A DNA stretch of 64,000 bases, from contig NZ_RCZE01000016.1 of the NCBI RefSeq assembly GCF_006438915.1, forward strand, positions 62,001-126,000. Direction: 5' to 3'. The notes beneath the pieces were generated by a model. The model searched no databases. It was not told where the DNA came from and was given only the letters and a program-made list of their open reading frames with translations. Positions 17,359 through 25,864 of the stretch are shown here, in pieces. The number at the start of each line of letters is the position of its first letter. Within the stretch, counting starts at the first letter, position 1. Position numbers and translations under genes: made by a program. The stretch comes from Pseudomonas arsenicoxydans. GTDB taxonomy: Bacteria; Pseudomonadota; Gammaproteobacteria; Pseudomonadales; Pseudomonadaceae.

Positions 17359-18522
17359 CTAGAGCCCGGCGGCGTCGATGTCGATGAGCAGCAGTCGCTC
17401 ACCATTGTCGAAAAATTGCCCGGCGGTGAGGCAGTATTGATTGCTGGTGGCATCGCGATAAGTGCTGGACAGCGTGAGCCGACGCTCGTCCCAACCCTCT
17501 GCCAGCAAGTGATAGAAGTACGGGCGCCACGACCAGTTGTGACCCAGGTAGCGGTCGTCCGACTCCCAGGCGTTGTTTCGCCATTCAAGGTTGGGCGTCA
17601 GTTGCGTGCCGTGGCGGTCGCATTGATAGAAACGCAACAGCCAGGGGAATGCGTCCAGTTGGGGCAGGGCGCTGAGCGGTGCGTGGGCTTGGGCCCATGT
17701 CTGCAACAGGGTCATTAGCTCGCTGAGTTGCTGGCGCATGATCATCAGCCGCCCACGCTCAGCCAGTTTTTGTTGAACATAGCGATGGCGCAGTTGCGCG
17801 AAGCGCTCGACAAAAGCGTCAGCGGCGAAGAAGTCGGCTTGTGCCCTGGCAAACAGAAAACCCTGCACGTACCGCGAGCCGCACTCCAGGGCAAAACTCA
17901 GTTGAGCTTCAGTTTCCACGCCTTCGGCAATGATCCAGCAACCGGTTTTCTCGGCCATCTGGGCCAGCGCCTTCACCACATCGCTGCTCGGACCACCCAA
18001 CGCAGCTGCCTGGAACAAGCGCATGTCGAGCTTGAGGATGTCCGGTTGCAGGGCCAGTACACGATCGAGTTGAGAATAACCGGCGCCGAAATCATCAATG
18101 GCAATTCGCGCGCCTGCTTCTCGGTAGCGAGCCACGACGTCAGCCAGGCGCTGAATGTCGCCGCCCAGTTCGGTGATTTCGAACACGATGCGTTGCGGGT
18201 CAACATTGTGCTTGCGCAGCTGTTTGAGGCTTGGCAACTCTTGATCGGGTCGCAGGCGATTGATCCAGCGTGGGGAAATGTTCAGGCTGAGAAACCAGTC
18301 CGAGGGTGCTTCATGCAAACGACTCAGGGCGTTGTCGCGGATCTGGCGATCAAGACGCCGCAACGCGATGGCCGGTGTCCTTGGGTCGGCGAACAACGGC
18401 CCCACAGAGGCCAGTTGACCGGCGGCCTGTTGCAGTCGACCCAATGCCTCGACACCCGCGATACGGCCGGTGGCGGTATCGATGAAGGGTTGAAAGCAGG
18501 CGAGCGGTTGCCCGTCGATCAC
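17359..18522 (-). CDS. EAL-domain c-di-GMP phosphodiesterase, YkuI-like
   Basis: This is a cytoplasmic protein of 387 residues. The EAL domain spans about 5-245: E25 in the EALGRL variant of the signature, the Asn in SLNISPRW, the Glu in IVFEITELGG, DDFGAGYSQLD, the Lys in DILKLDMRLF, and the Glu in IAEGVETEAQ are all present, so activity is expected. No GGDEF domain is present. The remaining 140 residues have a PAS-like character and the overall length resembles Bacillus YkuI, an EAL plus PAS-like protein. The start is GTG with GGAGG directly upstream. It precedes dgt in the same direction. Confidence 0.85.
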   Translation of the reverse strand: MIDGQPLACFQPFIDTATGRIAGVEALGRLQQAAGQLASVGPLFADPRTPAIALRRLDRQIRDNALSRLHEAPSDWFLSLNISPRWINRLRPDQELPSLKQLRKHNVDPQRIVFEITELGGDIQRLADVVARYREAGARIAIDDFGAGYSQLDRVLALQPDILKLDMRLFQAAALGGPSSDVVKALAQMAEKTGCWIIAEGVETEAQLSFALECGSRYVQGFLFARAQADFFAADAFVERFAQLRHRYVQQKLAERGRLMIMRQQLSELMTLLQTWAQAHAPLSALPQLDAFPWLLRFYQCDRHGTQLTPNLEWRNNAWESDDRYLGHNWSWRPYFYHLLAEGWDERRLTLSSTYRDATSNQYCLTAGQFFDNGERLLLIDIDAAGL

Positions 18523-18647
18523 GAAGCCTCCTTGGTTAAGGTCTTGTTTTTGGATGCCTGGTCACCGGATAGGCACACAGGATTGAACCCCTCGATAGAG
18601 AGGTTCATCCCGGTGGTATTGCAAGAATGCAGCCAGATGATGGCTAT

Positions 18648-18989
18648 TTAGTCTTTGCGTGAGTTGCTTTGCAGGACCAGCTTGATCAAGGGCCCCAGGC
18701 TGGTGCCCAGACGAACCAGGCGAGTCAGGCTGCTGGCGCCGCCGTTGCGCGTACTCTTGCCGGTCAGAAAGCCGAGCAAGGTGACGGCCGCCACGCCCCA
18801 GAGCGGGGCGTGCTTGATGCCAAAACCGTCCTGCAGGTCTTGCTTCATTCCGCGAATCCGCTGCAAGGGCTGCAGCAGTTCCCGGGACTCGAGGCGGATT
18901 TCCTGGCGATGCATTTCCATGCGCAGGCGAATCAGCGCCTTGCGCATTTCCGCGCGCGAGCTGTTGTTGGGCAGTTGAGGAAGGCTCAT
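18648..18989 (-). CDS. YqjK-like small protein
   Basis: This is a basic protein of 113 residues with an amphipathic helix rich in Arg and Glu (residues 15-45) and one hydrophobic stretch near 62-76. It is the third gene of a three-gene unit that corresponds in order to yqjD-yqjE-yqjK of E. coli. Its start overlaps the stop of the preceding gene by 4 bases, so translation is coupled. Function is unknown; a role at the inner membrane is inferred from the neighbours. Confidence 0.75.
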   Translation of the reverse strand: MSLPQLPNNSSRAEMRKALIRLRMEMHRQEIRLESRELLQPLQRIRGMKQDLQDGFGIKHAPLWGVAAVTLLGFLTGKSTRNGGASSLTRLVRLGTSLGPLIKLVLQSNSRKD

Positions 18990-19375
18990 GGCAGCAGGCG
19001 CTCCCGGTCGTTGGCCAATTCTTCCAAGGTGCCATGGAAGGGCGAGGACTCATCAAAAACCGCTGCTTTCAAACGCAATCCACAGAAGATCGCGGCAAGG
19101 GTATAGAACACGCAGAGCCCGATGATGGCGGCCAAGCGATAGGTGTCCCAAAACACAATCAACACCAGGGTCGACAACCCCACCAGCAGCAGCAATGCAA
19201 AGACCAGCGCCAGGCCTGCAAACAGCAGCAAGCTTACGGTGCGTGCTTTTTGTTCCTGCAACTCGATGCCGAACAGTTCGACATGGCTGTGCAGCAGTCC
19301 AAGAAAAGCGGCACCCAGGCGCCGCGATGAAGCGCTTGTGCCCGTCGCGGACGAGCTGGATTCGCCGATAGACAT
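18986..19375 (-). CDS. YqjE-family inner-membrane protein (phage holin superfamily)
   Basis: This is a membrane protein of 129 residues with two adjacent transmembrane segments (about 50-75 and 80-103) in the pattern of the YqjE/Actinobacterial holin-like family. The start MSIGESSSS is chosen: the longer frame would begin inside the end of the upstream gene. One base separates it from the YqjD-like gene, and it overlaps the YqjK-like gene by 4 bases. The molecular role is not known. Confidence 0.8.
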   Translation of the reverse strand: MSIGESSSSATGTSASSRRLGAAFLGLLHSHVELFGIELQEQKARTVSLLLFAGLALVFALLLLVGLSTLVLIVFWDTYRLAAIIGLCVFYTLAAIFCGLRLKAAVFDESSPFHGTLEELANDRERLLP

Positions 19376-19376
19376 A

Positions 19377-19691
19377 TCAGCGCCGAGAAGCCAGCAGGCC
19401 AATGAGGAAGCCTACCCCGGCGGCGATCCCGACCGATTGCCATGGGTTGGCCTGCACGTAATCTTCGGTCGCGGTGACGGCGGCCTGACCGCGTTCGCGC
19501 AACGAGTCTTCGGTCAGCTTCAGGGTTTCCCGGGCACGCAACAGACTGTCGTGGATCTGGTTGCGCAGTTCGTCCGCCTGATCTCCGGCCAGCGTCGCGG
19601 TGTGCTCCAGCAACCGTTCGGTGTCGCTCACAAGCGTCTGAAAATCGTTCATCAGGATTTCTTGAGCAGTCTTTGCCTTGATGCTGGCCAT
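19377..19691 (-). CDS. ElaB/YqjD/DUF883-family membrane-anchored protein
   Basis: This protein of 104 residues has a long charged helix (10-75) and a C-terminal anchor with the family signature NPWQSVGIAAGVGFLIGLLASRR-like ending. E. coli YqjD and ElaB are tail-anchored and bind stationary-phase ribosomes. It is the first gene of the yqjDEK-like operon, which suggests a stress or stationary-phase role. The start is ATG with GGAGAT upstream. Confidence 0.88.
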   Translation of the reverse strand: MASIKAKTAQEILMNDFQTLVSDTERLLEHTATLAGDQADELRNQIHDSLLRARETLKLTEDSLRERGQAAVTATEDYVQANPWQSVGIAAGVGFLIGLLASRR

Positions 19692-19996
19692 GGGTGGATC
19701 TCCGTAAGTGGCTTCTGATGGGTTCGAGTATGAGCCTTGCGCGAAGGTTCAGTACAAATGACTGGTACAACTTTTGCTGTGTCGTGGTGCGTTTGCCGGC
19801 GCCGATGCGCTGTTGCCGGGCATGATTTCAGGAAAACCTCGACTCAAACAATAAAAACTCGCGCGACGATTTCGCTCTGATGCGCCAAAGCGGTTCATGG
19901 GGATCGGTGATTCGATCCGCATAAGCTGCAACTTGGTGCGTCGATGGTCTGCGTGAACTGCTTTGGTGCTTTTTTAGTCTTAAGGTCTGCCAACCC
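19692..19996. other. 305-base divergent gap between yqjD-like gene and amt
   Basis: This gap must contain promoters for the leftward yqjD-like operon and the rightward amt gene. The only clear element is the sigma-54-like sequence at 19763-19778. I see no hidden gene. Confidence 0.6.
19763..19778 (+). promoter_or_regulatory. Candidate sigma-54 promoter of amt
   Basis: TGGTAC-N5-TTTGCT keeps the required GG-N10-GC core (GG 19764-19765, GC 19776-19777). It lies about 220 bases upstream of amt. Ammonium transporters are commonly under NtrC and sigma-54, which raises the likelihood, but the leader would be long. Confidence 0.4.
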
Positions 19997-21205
19997 ATGG
20001 AAAATCTGCAAAGCGCTGTGGACAGTCTGGTCCACAGCTCCAATACATTGTTCATCCTTATTGGCGCGGTCATGGTGTTGGCCATGCACGCCGGTTTCGC
20101 CTTTCTTGAGGTTGGCACGGTTCGGCAAAAGAACCAGGTCAACGCCTTGTCGAAGATTCTCAGCGACTTCGCCATTTCGACCCTGGCCTACTTCTTTATA
20201 GGCTATTGGATTTCCTACGGGGTGACGTTCCTGCAACCGGCGGCGGTGATCAACGCCGACCATGGTTATGGACTGGTGAAATTCTTTTTCCTGCTGACTT
20301 TCGCAGCGGCTATCCCGGCAATCATTTCCGGCGGTATTGCCGAGCGCGCCCGATTCGTCCCCCAGCTGTGCGCGACTGCGCTGATTGTGGCGTTCATCTA
20401 TCCCTTTTTCGAAGGGATGATCTGGAACGGCAATTATGGTTTGCAGGCCTGGTTGCTTGCGCGATTCGGTGCCAGCTTCCATGACTTTGCCGGTTCCGTG
20501 GTGGTGCATGCCATGGGGGGCTGGCTGGCACTCGCGGCGGTGTTGTTGCTCGGGCCACGACAAGGCCGTTATCGCGACGGCCGCCTGGTGGCGTTTGCTC
20601 CCTCGAGCATTCCCTTCCTTGCCTTGGGCTCGTGGATTCTGATCGTCGGCTGGTTTGGCTTCAACGTCATGAGCGCGCAGACCCTGCAAGGCGTGAGCGG
20701 GCTGGTGGCGGTGAACTCGCTGATGGCCATGGTCGGCGGCACCGTGGCGGCGCTGATCGTCGGGCGCAACGACCCAGGCTTTCTGCACAACGGCCCCTTG
20801 GCTGGGCTTGTGGCCATTTGCGCCGGCTCTGACTTGATGCACCCGGTGGGCGCGTTGGTGACCGGCGCCATCGCCGGGGCACTGTTTGTCTGGTGCTTTA
20901 CCGCTGCGCAGGGCAAATGGCATATCGACGATGTGCTGGGAGTGTGGCCTCTGCACGGTCTGTGCGGAGTGTGGGGCGGAATTGCGTGCGGCATTTTTGG
21001 CCAGACTGCGTTGGGCGGTTTGGGCGGTGTAAGTCTGATCAGCCAGTTGATCGGCACCTCGCTGGGTGTGGTCGTGGCGCTGGCCGGTGGCTTTGCAGTC
21101 TATGGAACGATCAAGGCGTTTCATGGGCTGCGCTTGAGCCAGGAAGAGGAGTATTACGGCGCGGACTTGTCGGTGCACAAGATCGGCGCCGTCAGTCAGG
21201 ACTGA
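19997..21205 (+). CDS. amt: Ammonium transporter, Amt family
   Basis: This is a channel protein of the inner membrane, 402 residues, with about eleven hydrophobic segments. The twin-histidine pore pair is present as H171 (VVVHAMGGW) and H320 (PLHGLCGVWGG), so it should conduct ammonium. The usual FEG motif occurs as PFFEGMIWNG. No signal peptide is obvious at the N-terminus (MENLQSAVDSLVHSSN). No glnK lies next to it, unlike the amtB locus, so this is probably a second Amt. It converges with the KefB-type gene with one base between stops. Confidence 0.9.
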   Translation: MENLQSAVDSLVHSSNTLFILIGAVMVLAMHAGFAFLEVGTVRQKNQVNALSKILSDFAISTLAYFFIGYWISYGVTFLQPAAVINADHGYGLVKFFFLLTFAAAIPAIISGGIAERARFVPQLCATALIVAFIYPFFEGMIWNGNYGLQAWLLARFGASFHDFAGSVVVHAMGGWLALAAVLLLGPRQGRYRDGRLVAFAPSSIPFLALGSWILIVGWFGFNVMSAQTLQGVSGLVAVNSLMAMVGGTVAALIVGRNDPGFLHNGPLAGLVAICAGSDLMHPVGALVTGAIAGALFVWCFTAAQGKWHIDDVLGVWPLHGLCGVWGGIACGIFGQTALGGLGGVSLISQLIGTSLGVVVALAGGFAVYGTIKAFHGLRLSQEEEYYGADLSVHKIGAVSQD

Positions 21206-21206
21206 A

Positions 21207-22919
21207 TCACTTTTCTGCATCTTCGGCTCCGGGATAAAAGTCATGGAGCATCCGGTAGCGATCATGCCGGATCTGATCGGCCCGCTCCTGTACCTGATGG
21301 GCGGGCAGTCCCAGCATGATCAGTGCATGGGAGGCGAGCATCAGGCTGGACTCCAGCAACTCGGGTACGACTTCGTTGGCGCCGGCTTCTTTCAGTTCGG
21401 CCATTTGGCTATCGTCGCGGGTACGAACCAGAATCGGAACTTTGGCACTGATCCGGCGAGCCTCCTTGAGGATCTCCAGCGCGACGTCAGGCTGGTCCAC
21501 GGCGATCACCAGCAACTTGGCGCGCGCCAGTCCGACGGCAAGCAGTAATTCACCTCGACGCGAGTCTCCATAGTGCACGCAGCTTTCGCTGACGGCCGCC
21601 TCCTCGACCCGGACCGGATCGTGGTCCAGCGCAATGTAAGGTTGTTGCTGATGACTCAGGCAGCGCCCGATGGACTGGCCGACGCGCCCGTAACCACAAA
21701 TGACTACATGCTTGTCCAGATCCGCGTTCAGCGCGCTGATCTCTTCAAGTTGTGCCTCCTTGTTGGATTTACGATGCAGGCGCTTTGCGATAGACGGGGC
21801 CGCGCGCAGCATCAGTGGCGTGACCAGCATCGAACAGAACGTCGCGGCCAGCAAAAGGCCGCCGAGTTGCGCGGGCATCAGGTCGCTTTGCTGCATCTGC
21901 GCCATCAGCGCAAAGCAGAACTCACCTCCCTGGGCCAGTGCCAGGCCACTGCGCCAGGCGGTTTCGCCATCGCTGCCTCGCCATTTGACCAGCAACGCCA
22001 CCACGGTGCCCTTGATCAGTAGCAATCCCAGGGTCAGGCCAAGGATCAGCAGCGTGTGGCTGGCGAACAGATTCAAGTCGATCAGCATGCCGATGGTGAC
22101 GAAAAACAACCCGAGCAGAATGTCTCGAAACGGGCGGATATCGGCCTCGACCTGATGCCGGTAATGACTTTCGCCCAGCAGCATGCCGGCGAGAAACGCG
22201 CCCAGGGCCGGGGAAAGACCCAGCAAGTGAGTCAGCCAGGCCGTCAGCAGGACAATCACCAGCGCCAGCAGGACGAACAGTTCAGGGGAACGGGCGGAGG
22301 CGATTTCATGGAACAGTCTTGGCAACAACCAGCGGCTGGCCAATAGCAAGCCGCCGAACAACACCACGGTTTTGATCAGTGTCAGAGGCAGCGCCCAATA
22401 CCAGGCCTGATCACCGTTGCCGGCGAACACCGGCACCAGGGTCAGCAGCAAGACGGCCACCACGTCCTGGAACAGCAAGACGGCGATGGCGTTTTGGCCA
22501 TGACTGCTGAAAATCTCGCCAAGGCTGGTCAACTCCTTGCTGACAATGGCGGTAGACGACAGCGCCAGCCCCGCGCCCAGCAACAGCGCAGAGGTGACCG
22601 GCATCCCGAACAACATCAACAGAACACCCAGTAACAGTCCGCAAGCCAGCACTTGCAAACTGCCCAGACCGAACACCACATGACGCAGTGCGATCATTTT
22701 CGTCAGGGAAAACTCAAGGCCGAGAGAGAACAGCAGGAACACCACGCCCAACTCGGCAAGGTGTGGCAACCCTTCGCTCTCATTCACCCAGTTGAAGGCG
22801 GTCGGGCCAATCATCAGCCCCACGCACAGGTAGCCCAGGACCGGGGGCAATCGCAGGCGCTGGAACAACGCTATGACCACTAGAGAGGAGACGAGAATAA
22901 TCAAGAGATTGGCAAACAC
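21207..22919 (-). CDS. CPA2-family cation:proton antiporter with TrkA-N domain (KefB type)
   Basis: This is a potassium or sodium proton antiporter of about 570 residues. It has around twelve membrane segments in residues 1-375 with the conserved LLFxxGLEF and FFVTIGMLID stretches, then a cytoplasmic Rossmann domain from about 400 (VVICGYGRVGQSIGR), the nucleotide-binding gate of Kef systems. A GTG start at 22919 with GGAG six bases upstream fits the family; the frame reaches to 22979 with unrelated residues. No kefF-type ancillary gene is present, so glutathione gating cannot be claimed. The next gene upstream is a divergent glutaredoxin-like gene. Confidence 0.85.
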   Translation of the reverse strand: MFANLLIILVSSLVVIALFQRLRLPPVLGYLCVGLMIGPTAFNWVNESEGLPHLAELGVVFLLFSLGLEFSLTKMIALRHVVFGLGSLQVLACGLLLGVLLMLFGMPVTSALLLGAGLALSSTAIVSKELTSLGEIFSSHGQNAIAVLLFQDVVAVLLLTLVPVFAGNGDQAWYWALPLTLIKTVVLFGGLLLASRWLLPRLFHEIASARSPELFVLLALVIVLLTAWLTHLLGLSPALGAFLAGMLLGESHYRHQVEADIRPFRDILLGLFFVTIGMLIDLNLFASHTLLILGLTLGLLLIKGTVVALLVKWRGSDGETAWRSGLALAQGGEFCFALMAQMQQSDLMPAQLGGLLLAATFCSMLVTPLMLRAAPSIAKRLHRKSNKEAQLEEISALNADLDKHVVICGYGRVGQSIGRCLSHQQQPYIALDHDPVRVEEAAVSESCVHYGDSRRGELLLAVGLARAKLLVIAVDQPDVALEILKEARRISAKVPILVRTRDDSQMAELKEAGANEVVPELLESSLMLASHALIMLGLPAHQVQERADQIRHDRYRMLHDFYPGAEDAEK

Positions 22920-23129
22920 GTAAAGCTCCGCTGACAGACGCTGGCTACTCAAGCGTAGAAGCAAAAAAAACGTGAGCATTGCTTAAATGGCACAAACGAC
23001 GCCTGATTTGCGTCAGGGTTATTCCGCCACCATTGCGATTCATGCCGCAGGGCAGAAAATTCGACGGCTCGACGGTTTTTCGGGGCAGGCCTAGAATAGT
23101 CATCTGGTTTTTTTTTTGGTTGAGCGCTC

Positions 23130-23366
23130 ATGCCTCCTGAATGTCAGCTGTTCGGCACCCTTGGGTGCCATCTCTGTGAAGTGGCCGAATTAGAGCTGAT
23201 GCCTTTGGTTGAACACGGTCTGATGGTCGAACTGGTCGATATTGCTGACAATGAAACCTGGTTCGCAGCCTACAGTCTGCGCATTCCGGTCTTGCGACGA
23301 GTTGATACCGGCGCTGAACTAAGTTGGCCATTCAGTGCCGACGAGGTGGTGGCGTTCTTGAGTTAA
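23130..23366 (+). CDS. Glutaredoxin-like protein (DUF836 family)
   Basis: This is a small thioredoxin-fold protein of 78 residues. The redox pair is C13-H-L-C16 in GTLGCHLCEVAE, and the conserved cis-proline is in RIPVLRR. The family is often linked to redox control or to no known partner. It is preceded by a run of T and is divergent from the antiporter gene. Start ATG 23130 has weak ribosome-binding potential. Confidence 0.8.
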   Translation: MPPECQLFGTLGCHLCEVAELELMPLVEHGLMVELVDIADNETWFAAYSLRIPVLRRVDTGAELSWPFSADEVVAFLS

Positions 23367-23419
23367 GCGGTTTTTGTGCTGTAGATGGACCCGTCTGTCG
23401 ATCTTTGCGATTGATTCCC

Positions 23420-23463
23420 TTGGCTTCACCGATGTTCTTCGGATACTGTATGCGTATACAGTT
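23420..23463 (+). promoter_or_regulatory. LexA (SOS) box overlapping a promoter
   Basis: ACTGTATGCGTATACAGT (23445-23462) is a perfect palindrome in its outer seven bases and fits CTGT-N8-ACAG, the gamma-proteobacterial LexA consensus. A -35-like TTGGCT (23420-23425), 18 bases and TACTGT (23444-23449) place the box on the -10 region, where LexA would block transcription of the gene at 23537. Confidence 0.75.
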
Positions 23464-23536
23464 ATTCGTAGTGCTGCCTTGCCGTCCCGGGTTTCCGGGG
23501 TTGGGCAGGCAGTTCCAGGCGTGAGAGGGATTAACC

Positions 23537-23854
23537 GTGGTCAATGTCGAACAATTGAAAAACAGCGTGAACCGGATGTCGGTCGATGTTGTGCGCGAGG
23601 CTGTCATAGAATTGCGTCTGGACGGTCTGGTAACGGAAGGAAAAACACCCTTTAACAAACTGCACTTCAACACCTGCTTTGCCGAGATCGAAGCGCTGTT
23701 CCAGCGTGCGGGTTACCACCGGCAGCTGGATGTCGTGGGCTATCAGGGGTTGTTGTATGCACTTTACGACCCGGCTCGCTGGGCAGCCGTCGATGTGTTG
23801 CGCTGGCTCAAGGAGTTCACCGATGCAGCAGCGCGCACGCAGATCCCGGCGTGA
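23537..23854 (+). CDS. Uncharacterised 105-residue protein behind a LexA box
   Basis: I do not recognise a named family with certainty. The protein is soluble, mixed alpha/beta, has one cysteine (in HFNTCFAEIEALF) and no signal or membrane segment. The GTG start has GAGAGGGA six bases upstream. The LexA box at 23445-23462 lies 74 bases before it, so expression after DNA damage is likely. The P. aeruginosa SOS regulon contains small genes of unknown function, and this could be one of their orthologs. It stands alone between the glutaredoxin-like gene and a pseudouridine synthase. Confidence 0.75.
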   Translation: MVNVEQLKNSVNRMSVDVVREAVIELRLDGLVTEGKTPFNKLHFNTCFAEIEALFQRAGYHRQLDVVGYQGLLYALYDPARWAAVDVLRWLKEFTDAAARTQIPA

Positions 23855-23925
23855 GGATTCTCTGCTAGGTTCACCCCGGCCACTGTTGGATAATGCTGCC
23901 CTGTATTGAGGGTCAGAGCTTTCGT

Positions 23926-24816
23926 ATGTCCACTTCATCTTTTTCCGCCGCACACAACCAGGCCAGCACACTCTACTTGCCGCCGGGTTCGTGGCTGACC
24001 GTTATCGATTGCCTGTGCGAACATTTCAGTGCTATCGGTCGTGAACAATGGCTGGACAGGGTGGCTCGCGGACGAGTGCTCGACGGGCATGGTATGCCGA
24101 TCGCGCTGGATTTGCCGTACAAGGAAGGGCTGCGGATTCATTATTTTCGTGAGGTTGCGGACGAAAAACCGATCCCGGCGGTCGAGTCGATCCTCTATGC
24201 CGACGAGCATCTGGTGGTCGCTGACAAACCGCATTTTCTGCCGGTGACTCCCGCAGGCGAGTACGTTGAACAAACGTTGCTGAGAAGATTGATCCGTCGA
24301 CTGGATAACCCACACCTGGTGCCGTTGCATCGCATTGACCGGCATACCGCGGGGCTTGTGCTGTTTTCCGCCAACCCGCAGAGCCGTTCAGCCTATCAGT
24401 CGTTGTTTCCGACACGGCAGATTGAAAAGTACTACGAGGCAATCGCCCCTGCATTGCCTGATCTGACCTTTCCCTTGGTGCATAAAAGCCGGCTCGTTGA
24501 TGGCGAGCCGTTTTTCCGCATGCAGGAAGGTCCGGGTATCAGCAATACCGAGACCGCAGTCGAGGTTCGGGAAAAGAACGGGGATCTCTGGCGGTATGCG
24601 CTTTACCCGGTGACGGGCAAGAAACATCAATTGCGGGTGCACATGACTGCGCTGGGCGCCAGTATCTGTAACGATCCGTTTTACCCGCAGGTGCTCAAGG
24701 ACGTTGAAGATGACTACGCCAATCCGCTGAAACTGCTCGCGCAGGGATTGCGGTTTGTGGATCCGGTTACAGGCCAGGAAAGAGCGTTTGAAAGCACTAT
24801 CACCTTGCAGTGGTGA
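23926..24816 (+). CDS. RluA-family pseudouridine synthase
   Basis: This is an RNA pseudouridine synthase of 296 residues. The catalytic aspartate is D138 in the signature HRIDRHTAG; the later motif KKHQLRVHM at about 235-243 is also typical. The N-terminal 80 residues resemble the S4-like or variable start of RluA/TruC-type enzymes. Which RNA position is modified cannot be read from the sequence. The start MSTSSFS was chosen over an upstream ATG in the same frame at 23893. A bidirectional terminator follows. Confidence 0.85.
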   Translation: MSTSSFSAAHNQASTLYLPPGSWLTVIDCLCEHFSAIGREQWLDRVARGRVLDGHGMPIALDLPYKEGLRIHYFREVADEKPIPAVESILYADEHLVVADKPHFLPVTPAGEYVEQTLLRRLIRRLDNPHLVPLHRIDRHTAGLVLFSANPQSRSAYQSLFPTRQIEKYYEAIAPALPDLTFPLVHKSRLVDGEPFFRMQEGPGISNTETAVEVREKNGDLWRYALYPVTGKKHQLRVHMTALGASICNDPFYPQVLKDVEDDYANPLKLLAQGLRFVDPVTGQERAFESTITLQW

Positions 24817-24836
24817 AAAAATCCCGGCCACGAAAA

Positions 24837-24860
24837 AGCCCGCATCAAGCGGGCTTCGTC
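24837..24860. terminator. Bidirectional terminator
   Basis: AGCCCGC and GCGGGCT form a short GC stem with loop ATCAA, with an A-run on the left and a T-rich tail on the right. It serves the pseudouridine synthase gene and the convergent lipoprotein gene. Confidence 0.75.
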
Positions 24861-24883
24861 TTATCTGTCAGGTGCAGTAAAGA

Positions 24884-25105
24884 TTACAACTCTTTAACGG
24901 TACGAACCTGATCCTTGTTGATGCGGGTTTCCTTGCCATCCAGCTGTTCGAATTCGTAGAAGCCCGATTTTTCATCGTACTTTGGCGCGTCGACTGCCTG
25001 GATTTCGCGGCCGTCATTCAAGGTAATCACTGTCGGCGATGCGCAGCCCGCCAAGGTCGCGATGCCTGCTGCGAGCATGAGAGTGGCGAGGGTCCGATGG
25101 GTCAT
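24884..25105 (-). CDS. Small YgdI/YgdR-like lipoprotein
   Basis: This is a lipoprotein of 73 residues. The signal peptide ends in the lipobox LAGC with lipid-bearing C21, and the mature part (SPTVITLNDGREIQAVDAPKYD...) is the SH3-like fold of the YgdI/YgdR family. Position +2 is Ala, so outer-membrane sorting is expected. Function is unknown in the family. A palindrome TTGTA-N6-TACAA lies 40-55 bases upstream. Confidence 0.88.
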   Translation of the reverse strand: MTHRTLATLMLAAGIATLAGCASPTVITLNDGREIQAVDAPKYDEKSGFYEFEQLDGKETRINKDQVRTVKEL

Positions 25106-25144
25106 GAGTGTATCTCCGAATAAAAATTCTTTTGGTTACTGAGC

Positions 25145-25160
25145 TTGTAGACGTATACAA
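25145..25160. promoter_or_regulatory. Palindrome upstream of the lipoprotein gene
   Basis: TTGTA-GACGTA-TACAA is an inverted repeat of the type bound by GntR/HutC-class repressors. It lies between the lipoprotein start and the mobA stop. No such regulator is encoded here, so the binding protein is not known. Confidence 0.3.
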
Positions 25161-25184
25161 CGCACGCAAGTTCCTTGGCTAGTG

Positions 25185-25784
25185 TCATTCTGACACGGTG
25201 TGAGCGCTTAACAATTGCGGGGTGTTGAGGTTGGCCAGTCGAGGGTCGTTGTCTGCGCATTGCAGGGCGGTTGCCTCCAGTTTGCGCATGATGCGTCCAG
25301 GGCTGCGTTCACCTTCACTCCATGCCGTGTCGAACGCGGCGCAGAGTGCGACAGGGATGACGCACAGCAACGGTTCCCAATGTGCGCCCTGGCGCAGCAT
25401 CAGCGGTTTGTCCGGATGCTGGCTGGCGGTTTCGCGCATGCGGTGCAGCAGCTCGGCGTTGATGCGGGGCACATCGCACGGCAACACCAGCAAATAAGGA
25501 TGACGGGCAGCCTTGAGGCCGGCGCGAATCCCTGCGAGGGGACCGGGGAAATCGCCTTCGTCGTCATGAACCAACTGATCAGCGTAAGGCGCGTAGGTGT
25601 CCAGGTTCCTGTTGCACGAGATGATCAAGTCATCGCTCAGGTCGCGGGTCTTGTGATGCAGGTGCGCGATCAACGGCTTGCCGTGCCATTCCAGCAAACC
25701 TTTGTCCTGACCGCCCATGCGTTGGCCGCGGCCACCTGCCAGGAGCAGAATGGAGCAGGGTGGCAATGTTGGTTTCGGGGTCAT
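25185..25784 (-). CDS. mobA: Molybdenum cofactor guanylyltransferase
   Basis: This enzyme of 199 residues joins GMP to molybdopterin to make the guanine dinucleotide form of the cofactor. The nucleotide-binding signature LLAGGRGQRMGGQDKGL starts at residue 14, followed by PLIAHL and the DEGDFPGPLAGIRAGL stretch, all typical. It is divergent from moaB-moeA with an 80-base gap, forming a small molybdenum-cofactor cluster. It starts MTPKPTLPPCSILLLAGG. Confidence 0.93.
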   Translation of the reverse strand: MTPKPTLPPCSILLLAGGRGQRMGGQDKGLLEWHGKPLIAHLHHKTRDLSDDLIISCNRNLDTYAPYADQLVHDDEGDFPGPLAGIRAGLKAARHPYLLVLPCDVPRINAELLHRMRETASQHPDKPLMLRQGAHWEPLLCVIPVALCAAFDTAWSEGERSPGRIMRKLEATALQCADNDPRLANLNTPQLLSAHTVSE

Positions 25785-25864
25785 GGCAGGTCTCCATGGG
25801 GCGCTGAAAAAGTGAAGCGCTGTGATATAACACCGAGCTGTTTTTCCTACAACTGGACGAGCCT

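Noticed and set aside
25145..25160. TTGTA-N6-TACAA as an SOS box
   Set aside because: LexA boxes need CTGT and ACAG ends; here the ends are TTGT and ACAA, so another regulator is more likely.
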